From positions 1 through 64,000 of the forward strand of contig NZ_JAFLVR010000021.1 in assembly GCF_017315985.1 (NCBI RefSeq): a stretch of DNA of 64,000 nt, written 5' to 3'. The position numbers and the translations under genes were made by a program. The notes under the pieces are model-generated. The model was not told the DNA's origin. It did no database searches and saw only the letters and a program-made list of their open reading frames with translations. The number at the start of each line of letters is the position of its first letter. Within the stretch, counting starts at the first letter, position 1. Positions 8,617 to 16,471 of the stretch are shown piece by piece. The DNA comes from Candidatus Enterococcus murrayae (lineage in GTDB: Bacteria; Bacillota; Bacilli; Lactobacillales; Enterococcaceae).

Positions 8617-9411
8617 TTATTTTGGATAATAGCCTAGCTTGCTGGAAATTCGTCCCGCAGAGGTGATCACTGCTTTTGCCAGTTCCTCCTCACGCTCCAT
8701 TTTGCTGAGACTGCGCGCACTCATTGACACACTTACCGAAGCCACTGGTTCACGATTGCGATTGAATATCGGTGCCGCAATTGACCCAGTACCTTCCGCA
8801 AGCTCATTGATCAGCTTGCAATACCCTCTTTGTCTCGTAAGAATCAGCTCCTGATTGATCTCACTAATATCATTTTTTGTCCCAAAGGTGTATTTTTTTA
8901 AGTCGCTGCTTTTCAAAATAGCCTGTGATTGAATAGGCGGTAAATAAGCCAGAATCACTCGTCCCATCGCAGAACAATGCATTGGATGGCGATGCCCCAT
9001 CGGAATCAATAAATCAGTTGAATTTTGGGAGCAGCTGCTGATCAAATGGATGATTTCCCGTTCTTGAGGAACCGCCATGTGTCCGCACACGTGAAACTGG
9101 TGGGAAAGTCGATGCACTTCTGGAAAAGCATGCCGATAAACATCATTGGCCTGCAGCGATCTTCCCGCCAATGCTACAATCTCCGGCCCTGGAAAATAAT
9201 AGCCAGTATACTCGTCCCGCTCCAAAAATCCCCAATCCAGCATTGTATTTAAATGACGCGACACCGTACTAATATTCATCTGCAGCCGCTCCGCAATATC
9301 AGAGGTCCTCTGGCTAGGGTTTTGTTCATCAAACGATGACAGAATCGCTAATGTTTTGACCAAGCTTTTCATATTCGAGCCGCGTTGATTTTCTTCTAAA
9401 GACTTTATCAT
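8617..9411 (-). CDS. IclR-family transcriptional regulator
   Basis: A 264-residue regulator. The N-terminal winged helix-turn-helix spans about residues 14-75 ('VKTLAILSSFDEQNPSQRTSDIAERLQ' region, then 'STVSRHLNTMLDWGFLERD'). A C-terminal GAF-like effector domain follows, with the family phrases 'HPMHCSAMGRVILAYLP' and 'GSIAAPIFNRNREPVASVSVS'. IclR proteins usually sense a small organic acid or pathway intermediate. It is encoded inside the cluster between the two anion transporter genes, so local control is likely. The start at 9411 has a modest AAAGGAA site. An internal Met 13 codons on has none. Confidence 0.9.
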   Translation of the reverse strand: MIKSLEENQRGSNMKSLVKTLAILSSFDEQNPSQRTSDIAERLQMNISTVSRHLNTMLDWGFLERDEYTGYYFPGPEIVALAGRSLQANDVYRHAFPEVHRLSHQFHVCGHMAVPQEREIIHLISSCSQNSTDLLIPMGHRHPMHCSAMGRVILAYLPPIQSQAILKSSDLKKYTFGTKNDISEINQELILTRQRGYCKLINELAEGTGSIAAPIFNRNREPVASVSVSMSARSLSKMEREEELAKAVITSAGRISSKLGYYPK

Positions 9412-9437
9412 AGGAAAGATTTCCTTTCAGAGTCATT

Positions 9438-10823
9438 TTAAATCAAGCCAAATACATTCCATAACGGATACATTACTAAGACAAATCCAGCGAGCATGAT
9501 CCCCGCCTTCAAGGTCATTTGCTTCACAAAATCCTTCATCGGCATCATTCCGTATCCATACATAATCAAATTTCCTGCTGATTCATAAGGCATAAACAAC
9601 AGCTCACAAGCATAAAGCAAGCACATACACGCGGCAATCGGATTAATGCCAAGAGTCGCGGCGATTTGTACGAATGGAAGTGCTAATCCACCCAGCATCG
9701 CATAGGGTGTCATAAAGAAGTTCGCAATCATGCCAATTAACAGAAACGATACACAGACGACTAAAGTACTTTTCCCCGCCAGCAGCGGAACTGCGATACC
9801 CGTTAAATAATCGCCAAAACCGACATTGGCCCCTACGATGCCGATCCCTAAGCAGGTCGCAACAAAGAATACCATTGAGAAATTAAGCTTTTCCAAGGTC
9901 TTTTCTTTGCCAATCCCTATAATCGGCAAATACATCAGGAAGGGAATCGCCATAAAGCCATAGGCTGCAGGCAGATCAAGAAACATTGAAGCAAACAAAT
10001 AGACTAATAGCAGAATCACCATCGCAACAGCTTTCTTTTCCCGAAGGCTCATGTTTCCAAGCTGTTCATATTTTTCGTCAAACAACTTTTTGCTGACATT
10101 GATTTTCATATTTTTTGTGTCGTAGACCTTCATTAGAATCAAAATACTGAGAATGCACCAAAGGATAAAAAAGCCGTTGTACTTAAATGATGTAAACATC
10201 GTCATCCGATAATCAGGAATCACTTCCCTAATCGCTGTTTCCAGCATGGAAAAATAGCCCGGATAATACAGACAAACGGTACAGCCGGTGGCACCGATCG
10301 TTCCGGCAAAGCAAAGCAGCGAGGCTTCCTTCGAAGGCTTCATATCCATTGCCTTACATACGCCATAAACAAGGGCACTGGCTACTAGCCAGCCATTACA
10401 AAATGTGATCAAGTTCAAGATGATCCCGATAAAGAAGCAGCCAAATACTGCCCCAGCATAAGTCCCGCCGCATGTTCGAATGACATAATAAGCGATTCGT
10501 TTCAGCAGCCCCGTTTCATCCAATACATTACTGAAAATCAGTCCGCCAAGCACCATCCAAACAGTGGTGCTGGTCCATGAAGCGAAGGCTGTCTCGGCGG
10601 GAACCAATCCGCTGATCATGTAAAGAGAGGGCAAGAGGATCGCTGAGACCAATCTTGGCAGCAACTCTAAAGCAATGATCAAGATGACAAATATGGTCAG
10701 AACTAAAAACAGTCTTAAGCTTGCCGTAAATCCATCTGACGTTGGGATAAAGGCGATAATCATTGGAAACAGCAAGCATATAAACCAACAAAACAATCTT
10801 TTTTTATCTACACTAATCCCCAT
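9438..10823 (-). CDS. DASS-family anion transporter 2
   Basis: A 461-residue SLC13/DASS-type membrane protein, only distantly similar to the other transporter of the cluster. Recognisable are an N-terminal helix pair, 'FASWTSTTVWMVLGGLIFSNVLDETGLLKRIAYYVI', and a late segment 'FFMTPYAMLGGLALPF' in the position of the second substrate-binding hairpin. The C-terminal half contains 'MPYESAGNLIMYGYG'. It lies downstream of the iron alcohol dehydrogenase gene and just upstream of the IclR gene. Two unlike anion carriers in one pathway suggest one for uptake and one for a product, or an antiport pair. This is inference. Confidence 0.78.
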   Translation of the reverse strand: MGISVDKKRLFCWFICLLFPMIIAFIPTSDGFTASLRLFLVLTIFVILIIALELLPRLVSAILLPSLYMISGLVPAETAFASWTSTTVWMVLGGLIFSNVLDETGLLKRIAYYVIRTCGGTYAGAVFGCFFIGIILNLITFCNGWLVASALVYGVCKAMDMKPSKEASLLCFAGTIGATGCTVCLYYPGYFSMLETAIREVIPDYRMTMFTSFKYNGFFILWCILSILILMKVYDTKNMKINVSKKLFDEKYEQLGNMSLREKKAVAMVILLLVYLFASMFLDLPAAYGFMAIPFLMYLPIIGIGKEKTLEKLNFSMVFFVATCLGIGIVGANVGFGDYLTGIAVPLLAGKSTLVVCVSFLLIGMIANFFMTPYAMLGGLALPFVQIAATLGINPIAACMCLLYACELLFMPYESAGNLIMYGYGMMPMKDFVKQMTLKAGIMLAGFVLVMYPLWNVFGLI

Positions 10824-10858
10824 ATTCTTTTTTCCTTCTATAGTTGATAGTCTCTTTT

Positions 10859-12007
10859 TTATAGTGCCTTTTGATAGAGATCGATAATATCCTTGATGGT
10901 CGTCAAGCGTGGATTCACTGCTACGTTTGGACTCTTCATTGCATCTTCGGCCATTTCAGGAATTTTATCCTCCGTGACGCCCATTTCAGAAAGACAGCTT
11001 GGGATGCCTAAATCAGCATTGAGCTTTTTAATCTCATCGATCAGCAGCTGAGGAGAAAAATCTGCTGCCGGTTCTTTCTTCTCACGAATGAAGTTATAGA
11101 TGGTTTCATAGCGTCCGCGATCCGCCAACGCATTGAACTCCACGATTGTTGGAAGAAGAATGGCATTCGCCACCCCATGTGCAATATGGAAATACGCGCT
11201 CAATGGATGACTCATCGCATGAACATTTCCCAGCTTCGCCCAGGCAAAGGCCATACCGGCAAAAGTAGAGCCGGCCATCATCGCACAAGCAGCCTCTTCA
11301 TCTTGTCTATTGGCGACAAACTGACGCAGATTTCCACCAATCAATTTCATCGCTTTTTCCGCCATTGCATCTGTAAATGGCGAAGCATTTCTAGAAACAT
11401 ACGCCTCCATCGCATGAATCAAGGCATCAATCCCGCAGGCAGCCGCAATCGATGCTGGCGCAGTCATGATCAATTCGGGATCTAAAAGTGCATATTTTGG
11501 CAGCATCTCATAACTGATGACAGACATTTTATAATTTCTTGCTTCATCCGTGATCACCGCTGAGGCCGTTACTTCACTGCCAGAGCCAGCAGTTGTGGGA
11601 ATTGCAATGATCGGTACAACTGGTCCAGGAACTTTGTAAAGCCCTTCGTAATCAGTGATCTCTCCACCGTATTTGGCCAAAACACCTGTCGTTTTTGCCA
11701 CATCCATCGAGCTTCCGCCGCCAAGCGCAACGATACTTGTTGCACCGCATTCCTTATAAAGAGCCGCGGACTCATTGACCACAGCTACAGTTGGATTCGG
11801 GATCGTTCCAAGATAGGTCGTACAGCTGATTCCGGCAGCTTCAATAATATCCTGAATTTTTTTGACTACTCCCAGACCTTCTAATCCGCGATCAGAAATC
11901 AAGAAAACATGCTCTGATTGATTCTCCTTTAATATTTCCGGCAGTTTTTTTAAGCTGCCTATTCCAAACTCTATGCTTTGCGGCACTTTAAACGTAAAAT
12001 CCTTCAT
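10859..12007 (-). CDS. hpfD: Iron-containing alcohol dehydrogenase (putative sulfopropionaldehyde reductase)
   Basis: A 382-residue group III alcohol dehydrogenase. The N-terminal NAD(P)-binding half carries 'VALGGGSSMDVAKTTG'. The C-terminal half holds the metal ligands in 'CGIDALIHAMEAYV' (Asp and His), 'SHPLSAYF' (His) and 'AHG' (His). The start at 12007 is preceded by GGAGG; a longer frame to 12046 would run into the exporter gene. It follows the GRE and exporter genes, where fermentative DHPS users carry the NADH-dependent 3-sulfopropionaldehyde reductase HpfD. The expected role is reducing the GRE-derived aldehyde to regenerate NAD+. The family is certain, the substrate inferred; in a sulfoacetate pathway it would instead reduce sulfoacetaldehyde. 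Confidence 0.75.
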   Translation of the reverse strand: MKDFTFKVPQSIEFGIGSLKKLPEILKENQSEHVFLISDRGLEGLGVVKKIQDIIEAAGISCTTYLGTIPNPTVAVVNESAALYKECGATSIVALGGGSSMDVAKTTGVLAKYGGEITDYEGLYKVPGPVVPIIAIPTTAGSGSEVTASAVITDEARNYKMSVISYEMLPKYALLDPELIMTAPASIAAACGIDALIHAMEAYVSRNASPFTDAMAEKAMKLIGGNLRQFVANRQDEEAACAMMAGSTFAGMAFAWAKLGNVHAMSHPLSAYFHIAHGVANAILLPTIVEFNALADRGRYETIYNFIREKKEPAADFSPQLLIDEIKKLNADLGIPSCLSEMGVTEDKIPEMAEDAMKSPNVAVNPRLTTIKDIIDLYQKAL

Positions 12008-12026
12008 TGACTCATTCCTCCATTTT

Positions 12027-12821
12027 CTAAATAACTGACAGCACACTTGTTATTAGCATATTGCCGCCGACAAACAGCAACACGATATATACGATCCGTA
12101 AAAACTGTTCGCGATTGATTTTTTTCAAGAAGCCCATTCCTAAGAAAAAACCGATCGCTGCCATTGGAAGCCCAATGACCAGCGCGCTCAGCATATACGG
12201 TGTAACGGCTCCGCTTCGATACTGCGAGAAGGCATTCCAGGTATTCAAGATTACCCACACCATGTTCATGGTATTTCTGAATTTTTCCTTTTCCTGTACC
12301 GCTTCGATTGTATAGACTGTGATCAGCGGACCGCCGATATTGAAGGCGCCGTGGACAATTCCGCCCAAGATCAGACAGCCGTATCGGAAGATTTTCTTTC
12401 CGGTCGTATCTACCTCTTCAACGGCTTCGCTTTGCCCTGAAAGCGTAGGCTTGATGATATTTTTATAGATATTCATTAGAGCAATTAACGTGACCATCGC
12501 GCCGATACATATTTTGGCGATATTTGGACTGATCGCATAAAACAAGTAATTCCCAACCAAAATCCCGGGAATACACAATCCGATGATCTTTGCGAGGTCC
12601 TTCCATGAAACCTCTTTAAAGGCTTTGATGCCTAAATAATATAAGAAAGGAAGGGTGATGAGAGTACCATATGGCACTCCCGCTTCCGTTCCCAACAAAC
12701 CATTTGTTACTGCCGCCGCAATTACGGTACAGCCAAATCCTGTACACCCCTGTACGAAAAATCCGATAATCTGCATCAATGCCACGAGGACAAAGTTAAA
12801 TTCAAATGTCATTTTTTCCAC
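12027..12821 (-). CDS. TauE/SafE-family exporter
   Basis: A 264-residue membrane protein with about eight helices and the TauE/SafE (DUF81) pattern: an N-terminal 'QGCTGFGCTVIAAAVTNGLL' helix with small residues, and a mid-protein 'GGIVHGAFNIGGPLITVYT' that repeats the motif. Members export sulfite or organosulfonates (TauE, SafE) at the end of sulfonate-degrading pathways. Here it sits directly downstream of the GRE, with 13 bases between them. Export of a sulfonated end product such as 3-hydroxypropanesulfonate or 3-sulfopropionate is likely; if the GRE were a C-S lyase it would export sulfite. This gene is the strongest context clue that the pathway handles sulfonates. Confidence 0.8.
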   Translation of the reverse strand: MEKMTFEFNFVLVALMQIIGFFVQGCTGFGCTVIAAAVTNGLLGTEAGVPYGTLITLPFLYYLGIKAFKEVSWKDLAKIIGLCIPGILVGNYLFYAISPNIAKICIGAMVTLIALMNIYKNIIKPTLSGQSEAVEEVDTTGKKIFRYGCLILGGIVHGAFNIGGPLITVYTIEAVQEKEKFRNTMNMVWVILNTWNAFSQYRSGAVTPYMLSALVIGLPMAAIGFFLGMGFLKKINREQFLRIVYIVLLFVGGNMLITSVLSVI

Positions 12822-12834
12822 CCATTCTCTTTTT

Positions 12835-15315
12835 TTAGAAACTCAATTCAGTCCGCTGGATCAAATCCTTTTGCAATGGTTTGCCAAGCTCTACGAAGTA
12901 CGCACTGTATCCCGCCACGCGGACAAGCATATCTTTATAATTTTCAGGATTTTTCTGAGCCGCGCGCATGGTTTCTGAGCTCATGATATTGAATTGCACG
13001 TGCATTGGATTTTTTGCCATGTATGCATCGATGAAGCTGATCAAATTATCCCGGCCTTCGACACCAGCGACTGCTTCTTGCGGGAATCGCAAATTCATTA
13101 AAGTCCCATTAGTTGCTAAGCTGTGATCGACTTTCGCCAATGAATTTACCAGGGCAGTAGGTCCGCTCACATCGTGTGAACCCGCATCTGTATGCACAGG
13201 ACCCATGTTGTCTGAGATCGCTTCCCCCTTCTTACGGCCATCAACTGAAGCGTTCGTGTTCATTCCCATCGCGACATTGGCATTGACCGAGTACACCCCT
13301 GGGCTAAATTCCCCGCCGCGCACATTTTTTCTTCCAGCCACATGCTTGCAATAGCATTCAAACATGTATTTGAATAAATCATCTGCATAGTCATCGTCGT
13401 TTCCATAATGATGAACCTTGGAGCTGTTCACTAATGAATAAAGGACTTCATGGCCTTTCCAGTTATCTTTTACTGCCTGTAGGAGCTCTGCACCTGTACA
13501 ACGTTTTTCCTCAAACACCAGCTGCTTGATTGACGCTAGCGAATCTGCACAAGTCGCCATTCCACTAGCCTGAGGGCCTGTACCGTTATATTTCGCTCCG
13601 CCTTCAGTCAGATCTTTTCCTGATTCTAAGCAGTCTTCGAAGAATGCTGATACATACGGTAATGGCTTCAGCTCGCGATGGATCGTATCGATCACGTTTA
13701 GACTGCTGCACATTTGATCGGTCCAATAGTCAAATTGCTGATCCACACTGGCCAATACTTCATCAAAGCTTTGATAAGTATCTAAGCTGCCGGTATCCGG
13801 ACCAAGCTGGCTGCCAGTGTTCAGGCTGCGCCCGCCATTTACGACCATTTCCATCATTTTCGGTGTATTTACATAAGCCGCATCATGCCAGCCATACTCT
13901 TTTCCTGGCAAACTAATTTCTACACAGCCCACCACACAATAATCTCTGGCTTCTTCCAGAGTCATTCCTTTGCGCATCATTCCTTTGATCGTCGGTGCAT
14001 CATTGAACAGCTTTGGATGTCCATAGCCGGCACGGATACATTCTGTCGTTTTTACTCTTAATTCATAAGGTGTGTTTTCATGCATACGAACACAGACCCA
14101 TGGATTCATCATGCGCGTATGGGCAGAGCCTTCCAGCATGAGCATCGTTAGATCATTTGTCGCATCGTTGCCGTCTCGATCCACTCCGCCGATCGTTAAG
14201 CTTTCCCCGCCGAATCCCCGACCGTTTCGTAAAGCCATACTGCCCTTATCCTTCAGCTTTGTCGGATTGTTCATCTTCACGTATTCCACTTCCAAAAGCT
14301 CAAGGACAAACTCCTTGGTGATTCTGCCAGCCTTCATATCCGCTTCATAGAACGGGTACAGCCATTGATCCATTCGACCGTAAGAGATCGAATGCCCATT
14401 GCTTTCTACTTGGATCAGTGTTGTCGCAATATTGAACAGCTGCAGCGCCTGCCAGAAAGTTTTGGGTGCTCCCAATGCGATTTGATAGCAGTTTGTCGCC
14501 ATCGCCTCTAATTCCTCTTTACGCTTCGCGTCCTTTTCAGTTGCCGCCAGCTCTTCTGCCAGCTCAGCATACCGTTTGATATAGGTTCTAGCTGCTTCAT
14601 GCATAATGATCATCGCTTCATAAAAGTCGCGCTTATCCGCATATTCAGGATCACGTTTACTAAGCTTTGCTAAACGTCCTTTAGCTTCATCGATCAATCC
14701 TACATACCCTTCACGCATCAATTTGGCATAATCAATCGCTAAATGGCCTGCTCCCGCATAATGATAGAGATTGGTTTGGAAGATTTTTTCCCCTACCTCA
14801 GAACCCTTTGTTTGATCCTCATCCAGTCTCACGTTGACCATGTCATCAATGGTCTGGCCCTTCCACCATGCACAAAGCTCAAGAATTTCTTGCCGTTCTT
14901 CCTCATTTCTAATATAGAATTGATCGTTTGGACGTTCCTCAAATGGTGAATGCAGGATTTCGTCAATAATCCAGTTAACTGAAAATTCGGGATAAATTGG
15001 CGAAGCTTTAGCCGGTGCCGCGATCTCTCCTACGATCAAATCCTCCTCATAGATGTATAAGCTGGTGTTTAATAAGATATTTTCAAAAGCATAGGCACAT
15101 TTCAATTTGCGCGAACAGGTTTCATGCTTTTGATATGCCTCTGTGACTAATCGCAATCTTTCCACATCCACATCGTACGGTCGATCCAAGAAAGCCTGTC
15201 TCAAATGGTTTACTCGCGGAAACGGCGACCAGTCCTCATGATTGACCTGATAACCTAAGCCGTATATCTGGTCGAAAGGCTCCGTTCCTCTTGCTGCTGT
15301 GTGTTTGTTACTCAT
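12835..15315 (-). CDS. hpfG: Glycyl radical enzyme, diol-dehydratase type (putative DHPS dehydratase)
   Basis: An 826-residue PFL-like glycyl radical enzyme. The thiyl-radical cysteine is Cys464 in 'GCVE' with Glu466. The glycyl radical lies near the C-terminus in 'RVAGYSAYF' at Gly802. Asp478 lies 12 residues after Glu466, His308-Ser309 sit in 'ESNGHS', and His191 in 'GAGHLAIDY'. These positions match Asp447, His281-Ser282 and His164 of Clostridium butyricum glycerol dehydratase as I recall them, which indicates dehydration of a vicinal diol. I do not see the Arg/Gln pair I remember for sulfonate binding in isethionate sulfite-lyases. With TauE, DASS carriers and HpfD-like genes alongside, DHPS to 3-sulfopropionaldehyde is the best inference. 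The start at 15315 has AAGGAGG; the longer frame overlaps the activase. Confidence 0.8.
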   Translation of the reverse strand: MSNKHTAARGTEPFDQIYGLGYQVNHEDWSPFPRVNHLRQAFLDRPYDVDVERLRLVTEAYQKHETCSRKLKCAYAFENILLNTSLYIYEEDLIVGEIAAPAKASPIYPEFSVNWIIDEILHSPFEERPNDQFYIRNEEERQEILELCAWWKGQTIDDMVNVRLDEDQTKGSEVGEKIFQTNLYHYAGAGHLAIDYAKLMREGYVGLIDEAKGRLAKLSKRDPEYADKRDFYEAMIIMHEAARTYIKRYAELAEELAATEKDAKRKEELEAMATNCYQIALGAPKTFWQALQLFNIATTLIQVESNGHSISYGRMDQWLYPFYEADMKAGRITKEFVLELLEVEYVKMNNPTKLKDKGSMALRNGRGFGGESLTIGGVDRDGNDATNDLTMLMLEGSAHTRMMNPWVCVRMHENTPYELRVKTTECIRAGYGHPKLFNDAPTIKGMMRKGMTLEEARDYCVVGCVEISLPGKEYGWHDAAYVNTPKMMEMVVNGGRSLNTGSQLGPDTGSLDTYQSFDEVLASVDQQFDYWTDQMCSSLNVIDTIHRELKPLPYVSAFFEDCLESGKDLTEGGAKYNGTGPQASGMATCADSLASIKQLVFEEKRCTGAELLQAVKDNWKGHEVLYSLVNSSKVHHYGNDDDYADDLFKYMFECYCKHVAGRKNVRGGEFSPGVYSVNANVAMGMNTNASVDGRKKGEAISDNMGPVHTDAGSHDVSGPTALVNSLAKVDHSLATNGTLMNLRFPQEAVAGVEGRDNLISFIDAYMAKNPMHVQFNIMSSETMRAAQKNPENYKDMLVRVAGYSAYFVELGKPLQKDLIQRTELSF

Positions 15316-15343
15316 GAATAAATCCTCCTTATTTATATAAAAA

Positions 15344-16294
15344 TTATTGTTTTTCTTTTGTTCCAACAAGGCAGTGAATCCCTCGTCCATTCATGTAGTC
15401 TGCAATTCTTTCAACATGCTTTTGAAAAGATCTTCGATTGACCTTTACTCCCTCCATCCCATAAGGAATCCCTAAAGCTTCATATTTTTCAACACCCAAT
15501 CGCATGAAGCTCAGCAATTGAAGCGTTCGTACCCGTCCCTGCAGCTCATTTAGAATAAAATCAGCTGTCGCCTCGATATTTTCCATGTCTTCGTTAAACT
15601 CGGGAATCACCGGAATTCTCAAAATCAGCTCGCGATCAAGCTCCGCTAGTTTTTTTAAATTGGCTAAGATCAATTCATTTCCAACACCTGTCCGCTCACG
15701 ATGAATGGTCGTATCCATGTGTTTAATATCGGATATCCAAATATCGGTAACAGGCAACAACGCCTCTACCTTGCGCCAATTTGAATAAAACGTTGTCTCA
15801 AAGCATGTTTGTATTCCTTCTTTTTTGCATTCAGCAAACAGCTCCGCCACAAAATCGCTTTGAAGCAACGCTTCGCCGCCTGAAACAGTGACTCCTCCGC
15901 CAGATTGATCATAATATTCCTTGTCCTTACGAATAATCTCCATGCACTCTTCAACGGTCATCTCCTCGCCCCATTGCTTTATCGCATCCGCTGGACAGGC
16001 CAATGCGCAGGCGGTATGATCGGAAACTTTTTTTGAATCGATCGCTGTTAACTTTTCCCGATGAAAGGTCAAGGCTTCTTCATTTGGTTCTGCTGACAAG
16101 CAAAGCCCACACTTTTTTTTAGAAATGCATTTTTTCTTATAAATACCCAGTTCTATCTGTCTGGACCAGCTTTCTGGATTTCCACACCAATCACACGTCA
16201 TCGGACACCCCTTTAAGAAAAGTTCTGTCCTTAAACCGGGGCCATCGTGAAGAGTAAAACGTTGTATATTAAACACAATTCCTTTATTTGACAA
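15344..16294 (-). CDS. hpfH: Glycyl radical enzyme activating enzyme
   Basis: A 316-residue radical SAM activase that installs the glycyl radical on the GRE encoded 28 bases downstream. The SAM-cluster motif CxxxCxxC is 'CPMTCDWC' after 'FTLHDGPGLRT'. Next comes a ferredoxin-like insert with further cysteines ('CISKKKCGLC' and 'CALACP', about residues 52-95) for auxiliary 4Fe-4S clusters, as in dehydratase and lyase activases but not PflA. 'GGGVTVSGGEALLQ' contributes to SAM binding. The start is TTG at 16294 with GGGGAG seven bases upstream. An out-of-frame ATG in between opens only a four-codon frame. It heads the operon. The symbol assumes the DHPS model. Confidence 0.85.
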   Translation of the reverse strand: MSNKGIVFNIQRFTLHDGPGLRTELFLKGCPMTCDWCGNPESWSRQIELGIYKKKCISKKKCGLCLSAEPNEEALTFHREKLTAIDSKKVSDHTACALACPADAIKQWGEEMTVEECMEIIRKDKEYYDQSGGGVTVSGGEALLQSDFVAELFAECKKEGIQTCFETTFYSNWRKVEALLPVTDIWISDIKHMDTTIHRERTGVGNELILANLKKLAELDRELILRIPVIPEFNEDMENIEATADFILNELQGRVRTLQLLSFMRLGVEKYEALGIPYGMEGVKVNRRSFQKHVERIADYMNGRGIHCLVGTKEKQ

Positions 16295-16385
16295 CCATAT
16301 TCTCCCCTTCGCTTAAAGAGAAAGCGTTTTTATGTTCAAAGTGTAACAAAGTTGAGATAGCAAAAAAATTAGGTATTAGGAGTAT

Positions 16386-16414
16386 TTCCATATAGGGAAT
16401 GTTCCTTACAGGAA
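16386..16414. promoter_or_regulatory. Tandem TTCC-N5/6-GGAA elements, candidate LuxR-type operator
   Basis: Two inverted repeats, TTCC-N6-GGAA (16386-16399) and TTCC-N5-GGAA (16402-16414), start 16 bp apart. They lie 92-120 bp upstream of the activase start and just downstream of the LuxR-type regulator gene. No good -35 hexamer is visible downstream, which fits an activator-dependent promoter. Function inferred. Confidence 0.4.
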
Positions 16415-16431
16415 GCCTATTTTTCGGCAAC

Positions 16432-16463
16432 AAAAAAAGCCTAAACATCTGTCTAGGCTTTGT
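16432..16463 (-). terminator. Terminator of the LuxR-type regulator gene
   Basis: AAAGCCTA / TAGGCTTT stem with a 10-base loop and seven Ts on the minus strand, starting 9 bases after the regulator stop codon. It separates the regulator transcript from the activase-GRE operon. Confidence 0.85.
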
Positions 16464-16471
16464 AAAAATGA

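Noticed and set aside
12835-15315. Choline trimethylamine-lyase (CutC)
   Set aside because: No microcompartment, betaine/choline transporter or cut genes are present, and anion carriers plus TauE point to an acidic substrate. Residue-level exclusion would need an alignment.
12835-16294. Pyruvate formate-lyase and its activase
   Set aside because: The GRE has one catalytic cysteine in GCVE with a dehydratase-type Asp and His set, not the PFL Cys-Cys pair. The activase has the extra ferredoxin-like cysteine insert absent from PflA.
3445-16294. Sulfoacetate to isethionate to sulfite pathway
   Set aside because: The same enzyme classes (CoA ligase, acylating dehydrogenase, iron alcohol dehydrogenase, GRE, TauE) could build it, so it stays the main alternative. 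It is ranked lower because the GRE looks like a dehydratase and lacks the recalled sulfonate-binding Arg/Gln pair of isethionate lyases.
16315-16331. cre site upstream of the activase
   Set aside because: The AAAGCGTTTT core is suggestive but two conserved positions of the consensus are missing.
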